Part shown: positions 6,007 through 9,055 of the stretch, one piece after another
Numbering within the stretch: the stretch's first letter is position 1
How the letters are laid out: the number at the start of each line of letters is the position of its first letter
Source of the DNA: Comamonadaceae bacterium
GTDB taxonomy: Bacteria; Pseudomonadota; Gammaproteobacteria; Burkholderiales; Burkholderiaceae_C
Reading direction: 5' to 3'
DNA length: 9,055 nt
NCBI GenBank assembly: GCA_947372005.1
Contig: CANBRV010000076.1
Coordinates: forward strand, 1 to 9,055
The notes under the pieces: generated by a model
Told to the model about the DNA's origin: nothing
Database searches by the model: none
The model's input: only the letters and a program-made list of their open reading frames with translations
Position numbers and translations under genes: made by a program

Positions 6007-7488
6007 ATGAAACCAGAATTTGACCTCCTCATTAAAAATGTCCGCGTGGTGCGCCCGCACGGCAATGTGGTACATGAATCCGACATTGCCATTACCGACG
6101 GCAAATTCGCACTCGTTGCGCCCGGCATTGATGCGAGCCGTGCCAAGATCGTGCACGACGGACGCGGACAATTAGCTTTTCCGGGCGTGGTGGATGCGCA
6201 CATGCACAGTGGGATTTATTCGCCGCTAGTCGAGGACTCAGTCACCGAGAGCAAGGCCGCGGCCATGGGCGGCGTGACGTCGTCGCTGAACTACTTTCGC
6301 ACAGGGCAGTATTACCTGAACAAGGGCGGGCCTTACAAGAAGTTTTACCCCGAGGTGCTCAAGACCGCCAAGGGTCGCTTCCATGTTGACTACGGCTTTC
6401 ATCTCGCGCCGATGGATGGCACGCATATCAAAGAAATCCCCGAGTTGATTGAAAAGTATGGCGTCTCCAGCTTTAAGATTTTTATGTTCTACGGCTCACA
6501 TGGACTGCATGGCGCCTCGAACACGCAAAAAGATTTTTTGATGATTGGTGAGAACGACCGCTACGACCTCGCGCACTTCGAGTTCATCATGCGAAGTGTG
6601 CAAGCTGCCCGCGAGCAAATGCCCGAGAAGGCGCACCAGATCTCGCTCTCGCTGCACTGCGAAACGGCGGAAATTATGACGGCGTACACCAAGTTAGTTG
6701 AAAAAGACAAGACCTATCAAAAGCCTGGGATGGGGCTTGCGGCCTACAGCGCCTCGCGCCCACAGCACTCCGAAGGACTGGCCGTGTTCATTGCCAGTTA
6801 CCTCGCCAACGAGACGTCGCTTACCAACATCAACCTCTTGCATCTCTCGTCGCGCAAAGCCGTGCAAGCCGCGATGATGATGTCGGATGTGTTCCCACAC
6901 ATCGACTTCAAACGCGAAGTCACGATTGGTCATTTGATGCTGGACACCAACTCCAAAGCGGCAGAGCTTGCAAAAGTCAATCCGCCGATTCGTCCGCGCG
7001 AAGACGTTGAATTTTTATGGGAAGCGCTGCTCGCTGGCGAACTCGATTGGGTCGTGTCCGACCACGCTTGCTGCCGCCACGAAATGAAAATTCCCAAGCA
7101 CTACTTCGGCAATATTTGGATGGCCAAGAGCGGCTTTGGTGGCACGGAGTATTTGTTACCCGCCCTCGTGTCCGAAGGCACCAAGCGCGGCATGAGCTAC
7201 AACCACATGGCGCAGGTATTGGCGTGGAATCCTGCGCAGCGCTATGGCCTGAATAAAAAAGGCGACATCGCGGTGGGCTTGGATGCCGACGTGGTGCTGG
7301 TCGATCCAAACAAGACGTGGACGATCAAAGCCAGCGAATCACCCAGCACACAAGGTTACACGCCGTTTGAGGGGTTGGAGCTATCCGCCAGCGTGAGCAG
7401 CACGTACTTGCGTGGCCATTTGATTTATGAGAACGGCCAAGTGGTGGGCAAGCCGCGCGGTGAATATTTGTTTAGGCCAACGGCTTAG
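6007..7488 (+). CDS. Cyclic amidohydrolase, hydantoinase/dihydropyrimidinase/dihydroorotase family
   Basis: A 493-residue cytoplasmic metallohydrolase, close to the usual 460-490 of D-hydantoinases. It starts with DLLIKNVRVVRPHG and the small beta domain. All binuclear-metal ligands are in place: HxH in PGVVDAHMH (His65, His67), the lysine to be carboxylated in SFKIFMFY (Lys157), His217 in LHCET, His279 in LLHLSS and Asp352 in SDHAC. Tyr162, five residues after the lysine, matches the catalytic/substrate tyrosine of hydantoinases, and NPPIRP (325-330) the substrate-backbone loop. The C-terminal beta domain includes GLDADVVLVDP and PFEGLELSASVSSTYLRG. The predicted reaction is hydrolysis of a cyclic amide, imide or ureide bond. 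The loop after Lys157 (about 163-188, with His165 and His168) is longer than in typical hydantoinases, so the substrate may differ. No carbamoylase partner is nearby. Confidence 0.9.
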   Translation: MKPEFDLLIKNVRVVRPHGNVVHESDIAITDGKFALVAPGIDASRAKIVHDGRGQLAFPGVVDAHMHSGIYSPLVEDSVTESKAAAMGGVTSSLNYFRTGQYYLNKGGPYKKFYPEVLKTAKGRFHVDYGFHLAPMDGTHIKEIPELIEKYGVSSFKIFMFYGSHGLHGASNTQKDFLMIGENDRYDLAHFEFIMRSVQAAREQMPEKAHQISLSLHCETAEIMTAYTKLVEKDKTYQKPGMGLAAYSASRPQHSEGLAVFIASYLANETSLTNINLLHLSSRKAVQAAMMMSDVFPHIDFKREVTIGHLMLDTNSKAAELAKVNPPIRPREDVEFLWEALLAGELDWVVSDHACCRHEMKIPKHYFGNIWMAKSGFGGTEYLLPALVSEGTKRGMSYNHMAQVLAWNPAQRYGLNKKGDIAVGLDADVVLVDPNKTWTIKASESPSTQGYTPFEGLELSASVSSTYLRGHLIYENGQVVGKPRGEYLFRPTA

Positions 7489-8424
7489 ATGACACACCCC
7501 GTCATCACATCCCTACTCCCCGTCATCTTGCTCATCGCGACAGGCTATGTGGCTGGCAAGCAAGGCTGGATAAGGGCTAGCGCTAAGGGAGACTACTCCA
7601 ACATCATTTTCTTTTTGCTGTTGCCGCCGCTACTTTTTCGCACGATGGCGCAAAGTCATCCTGAAAATTTGCAGCTCTTGCCCGTGCTGGCGTACCTTGG
7701 CAGCATGGTGATCTTGTTTGCGATGGTGCTGGTGTGGGCAGGTGTGAATCAGCGCGGAGCCATACTGGGCTTGGCTGCGACCTATGGCAATACGGTCATG
7801 ATTGGTATTGCGCTCGTCGGTTTTGCGTATGGCGAAGCGGGTCAAGCCGTGCTGTTCAGCCTCCTCTCGGTGCACGCCATCATCATGCTCACCTCTGCCA
7901 CGATGTTCTTGGAATGGCTGCGCAAAAAAAATAGTGATGCGCATCCCGCAAGGGCGGCGCTGGAAGCTTTGCGAGGTGCGCTTCTCCAACCAACTACTTG
8001 GCCAATTTTGCTGGGACTCATCTATAGCCAAACCGGACTTGCGCTCCCTGTCGTGATTGATAGACCGATGCAACTGCTGGGGCAAGCGTTTAGCCCACTC
8101 GCTTTGGTACTGGTGGGACTCACGCTTTCTGTCACAAAGTTTGGCGATCACATCAAACCCGCACTGGGTTTATCGATACTCAAAAACTTCGTGCAGCCCT
8201 TGCTGGTCTTGTGTTTAGGGCTTGGCTTAGGTCTGCATGGCTTGCCGCTCACGGTGATGGTGGTCGCAGCATCGCTGCCCATGGGTGCGAACGTGTTTAT
8301 GTTTTCGCAGCGTTACGAGGAGTCTGAAGAGTTGATCACGACGAGCGTGTCAGTCTCGACCGTGATGGCGCTGTTTAGCGTGGCGCTTGCCATGTCGCTC
8401 GCACCTTTGATTGAAAAACTATGA
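7489..8424 (+). CDS. AEC family (auxin efflux carrier-like) transporter
   Basis: A 311-residue inner-membrane protein of the Mem_trans/AEC family, the usual size, with about ten hydrophobic segments. ATG 7489 directly follows the amidohydrolase stop (TAGATG); only a weak AGG lies upstream, so translation is probably coupled. Family features are the N-terminal LLPVILLIATGYVAGKQGW, YGNTVMIGIALVGFAYG (99-115) with the conserved Asn and Gly of the crossover helix, ALVLVGLTL (205-213) and the strongly conserved PMGANVFMFSQRY (264-276). Bacterial members include malonate/malate-type carboxylate permeases and export candidates; the substrate here is unknown. Placed after a ring-opening hydrolase, it might move a carboxylate product or substrate, which is inference from context. 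The stop overlaps the next gene by ATGA. Confidence 0.9.
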   Translation: MTHPVITSLLPVILLIATGYVAGKQGWIRASAKGDYSNIIFFLLLPPLLFRTMAQSHPENLQLLPVLAYLGSMVILFAMVLVWAGVNQRGAILGLAATYGNTVMIGIALVGFAYGEAGQAVLFSLLSVHAIIMLTSATMFLEWLRKKNSDAHPARAALEALRGALLQPTTWPILLGLIYSQTGLALPVVIDRPMQLLGQAFSPLALVLVGLTLSVTKFGDHIKPALGLSILKNFVQPLLVLCLGLGLGLHGLPLTVMVVAASLPMGANVFMFSQRYEESEELITTSVSVSTVMALFSVALAMSLAPLIEKL

Positions 8425-9055
8425 CATCGCAACTCAAACTCTGCATCCTCGACCAATCGGTTGCTGTACAAGGTCGCAGTCATGCGGATTCGATACAAAC
8501 TACGCTGGCATTAGCCGAGAAGGCTGAAAGATGGGGCTATCACCGTTTTTGGGTGAGCGAACATCACAGCCACCCGACCATCGTCGGCTCCGCGCCCGAA
8601 GTGCTCATGGCCGCGATTGCCGCGCGCACCACGCGCATCCGCATTGGTAGCGCAGGCGTGATGCTGCCGCACTACGCCTCGCTCAAAGTCGCCGAACAAT
8701 TTCGTGTGTTGGATGCCCTAGCGCCAGGCCGTATCGACCTTGGTGTGGGACGCGCCCCAGGCAGCGACCAACGCACCTCGCGGCTACTCAACCCTGACCC
8801 GAGATCGTCCGATAACTTCCCGCGCCAAGTGCAGGAACTGATGGTGTGGACAAATAACGAAACCGCCTACGGTGTAGAGGCTTATCCATCTAGCACCACC
8901 GCACCCACCATTTGGATGCTGGGTAGCTCAGATTACGGCGCACAACTCGCTGCCGAACTAGGTCTGCTATACGCTTTTGCGTACTTCATTACCGACGGGC
9001 AAGGCTTGGAGCAGGCTCTCGATATTTATCGCCAAAACTACAAGCCCAGCGAGGC
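8421..9055 (+). CDS. LLM class flavin-dependent oxidoreductase (luciferase-like), N-terminal part
   Basis: Open from ATG 8421 to the window end: 211 codons plus two bases of a protein usually about 330-340 long, so the C-terminal third is outside. The start overlaps the AEC stop (ATGA). The sequence has the TIM-barrel luciferase-like pattern: KLCILDQS at the first strand, RFWVSEHHSHPTIVGSAPEV (42-61), IRIGSAGVMLPHYASLKVAE (73-92), GRIDLGVGRAPGSD (103-116) and IWMLGSSDYGAQLAAELGL (164-182). The GRAPGSD and LGSS forms place it in the MsnO8/luciferase-group-1 type rather than alkanesulfonate monooxygenase. Such enzymes use reduced flavin and O2, or act as flavin-dependent dehydrogenases. The substrate is unknown; operon position suggests oxidation of a related compound, but members are often generically annotated. 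Confidence 0.9.
   Translation, partial: MTSQLKLCILDQSVAVQGRSHADSIQTTLALAEKAERWGYHRFWVSEHHSHPTIVGSAPEVLMAAIAARTTRIRIGSAGVMLPHYASLKVAEQFRVLDALAPGRIDLGVGRAPGSDQRTSRLLNPDPRSSDNFPRQVQELMVWTNNETAYGVEAYPSSTTAPTIWMLGSSDYGAQLAAELGLLYAFAYFITDGQGLEQALDIYRQNYKPSE

Noticed and set aside
6255..6264. 10-bp palindrome GGCCGCGGCC
   Set aside because: It lies within the amidohydrolase coding sequence in a run of Ala codons, and a GC-rich palindrome of this size is expected by chance.
7577..7584. Palindrome TAGCGCTA in the AEC gene
   Set aside because: It is short, coding, and has no second copy or neighbouring regulatory signal.
7630..8151. 173-codon open frame on the - strand
   Set aside because: It is antisense to the AEC transporter, has His/Gln/Arg-rich composition typical of a reverse shadow, and has no motifs.

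Overview
The window looks like part of a chromosomal catabolic operon from a Gram-negative betaproteobacterium, most likely in the Burkholderiales (Comamonadaceae-like). The reasons are moderate GC by eye, a branched-chain-amino-acid-type (Liv/HAAT) ABC transporter whose binding protein carries a twin-arginine leader, and one copy of a short dispersed repeat (core GACAGGCTCAGTCCGAAC) of a type scattered through many proteobacterial genomes. The taxonomic call is inference. All ten genes lie on the + strand and the window is almost wholly coding. The only non-coding gap above 100 bp is 1320-1426.

Layout. (1) 1-462: C-terminal part of a fumarate-reductase/tricarballylate-dehydrogenase-like FAD flavoprotein. 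(2) 459-1319: a C-C lyase of the isocitrate lyase/PEP mutase superfamily, overlapping the flavoprotein by ATGA. (3) 1320-1426: an intergenic region with a tandem CCCAGTACT repeat, a possible operator for the following genes. (4) 1427-5993: a complete ABC importer in canonical order: Tat-exported binding protein, LivH-like permease, LivM-like permease, LivG-like ATPase, LivF-like ATPase. (5) 6007-7488: a hydantoinase/dihydropyrimidinase-family cyclic amidohydrolase with all metal ligands present. (6) 7489-8424: an AEC-family (auxin efflux carrier/organic-acid permease) transporter. (7) 8421-9055: an LLM-class flavin-dependent oxidoreductase, cut by the window end.

Five junctions are 4-bp ATGA overlaps and another is zero-gap (TAGATG), so translation is probably coupled. 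The exception inside the transporter is the binding-protein/permease junction (2648-2690), which carries the dispersed repeat, a 16-codon micro-ORF and a weak hairpin.

How the genes may work together (inference): the ABC system imports a small polar, probably cyclic amide or imide compound; the amidohydrolase opens the ring; the flavoprotein oxidises or reduces a carboxylate intermediate at a C-C bond; the lyase cleaves a 2-hydroxy or 2-oxo diacid to central metabolites; the AEC protein moves a carboxylate. No N-carbamoyl-amidohydrolase is visible, so textbook pyrimidine or hydantoin breakdown is not demonstrated. The substrate is unknown. No RNA genes, insertion sequences, CRISPR arrays or convincing intrinsic terminators were seen.
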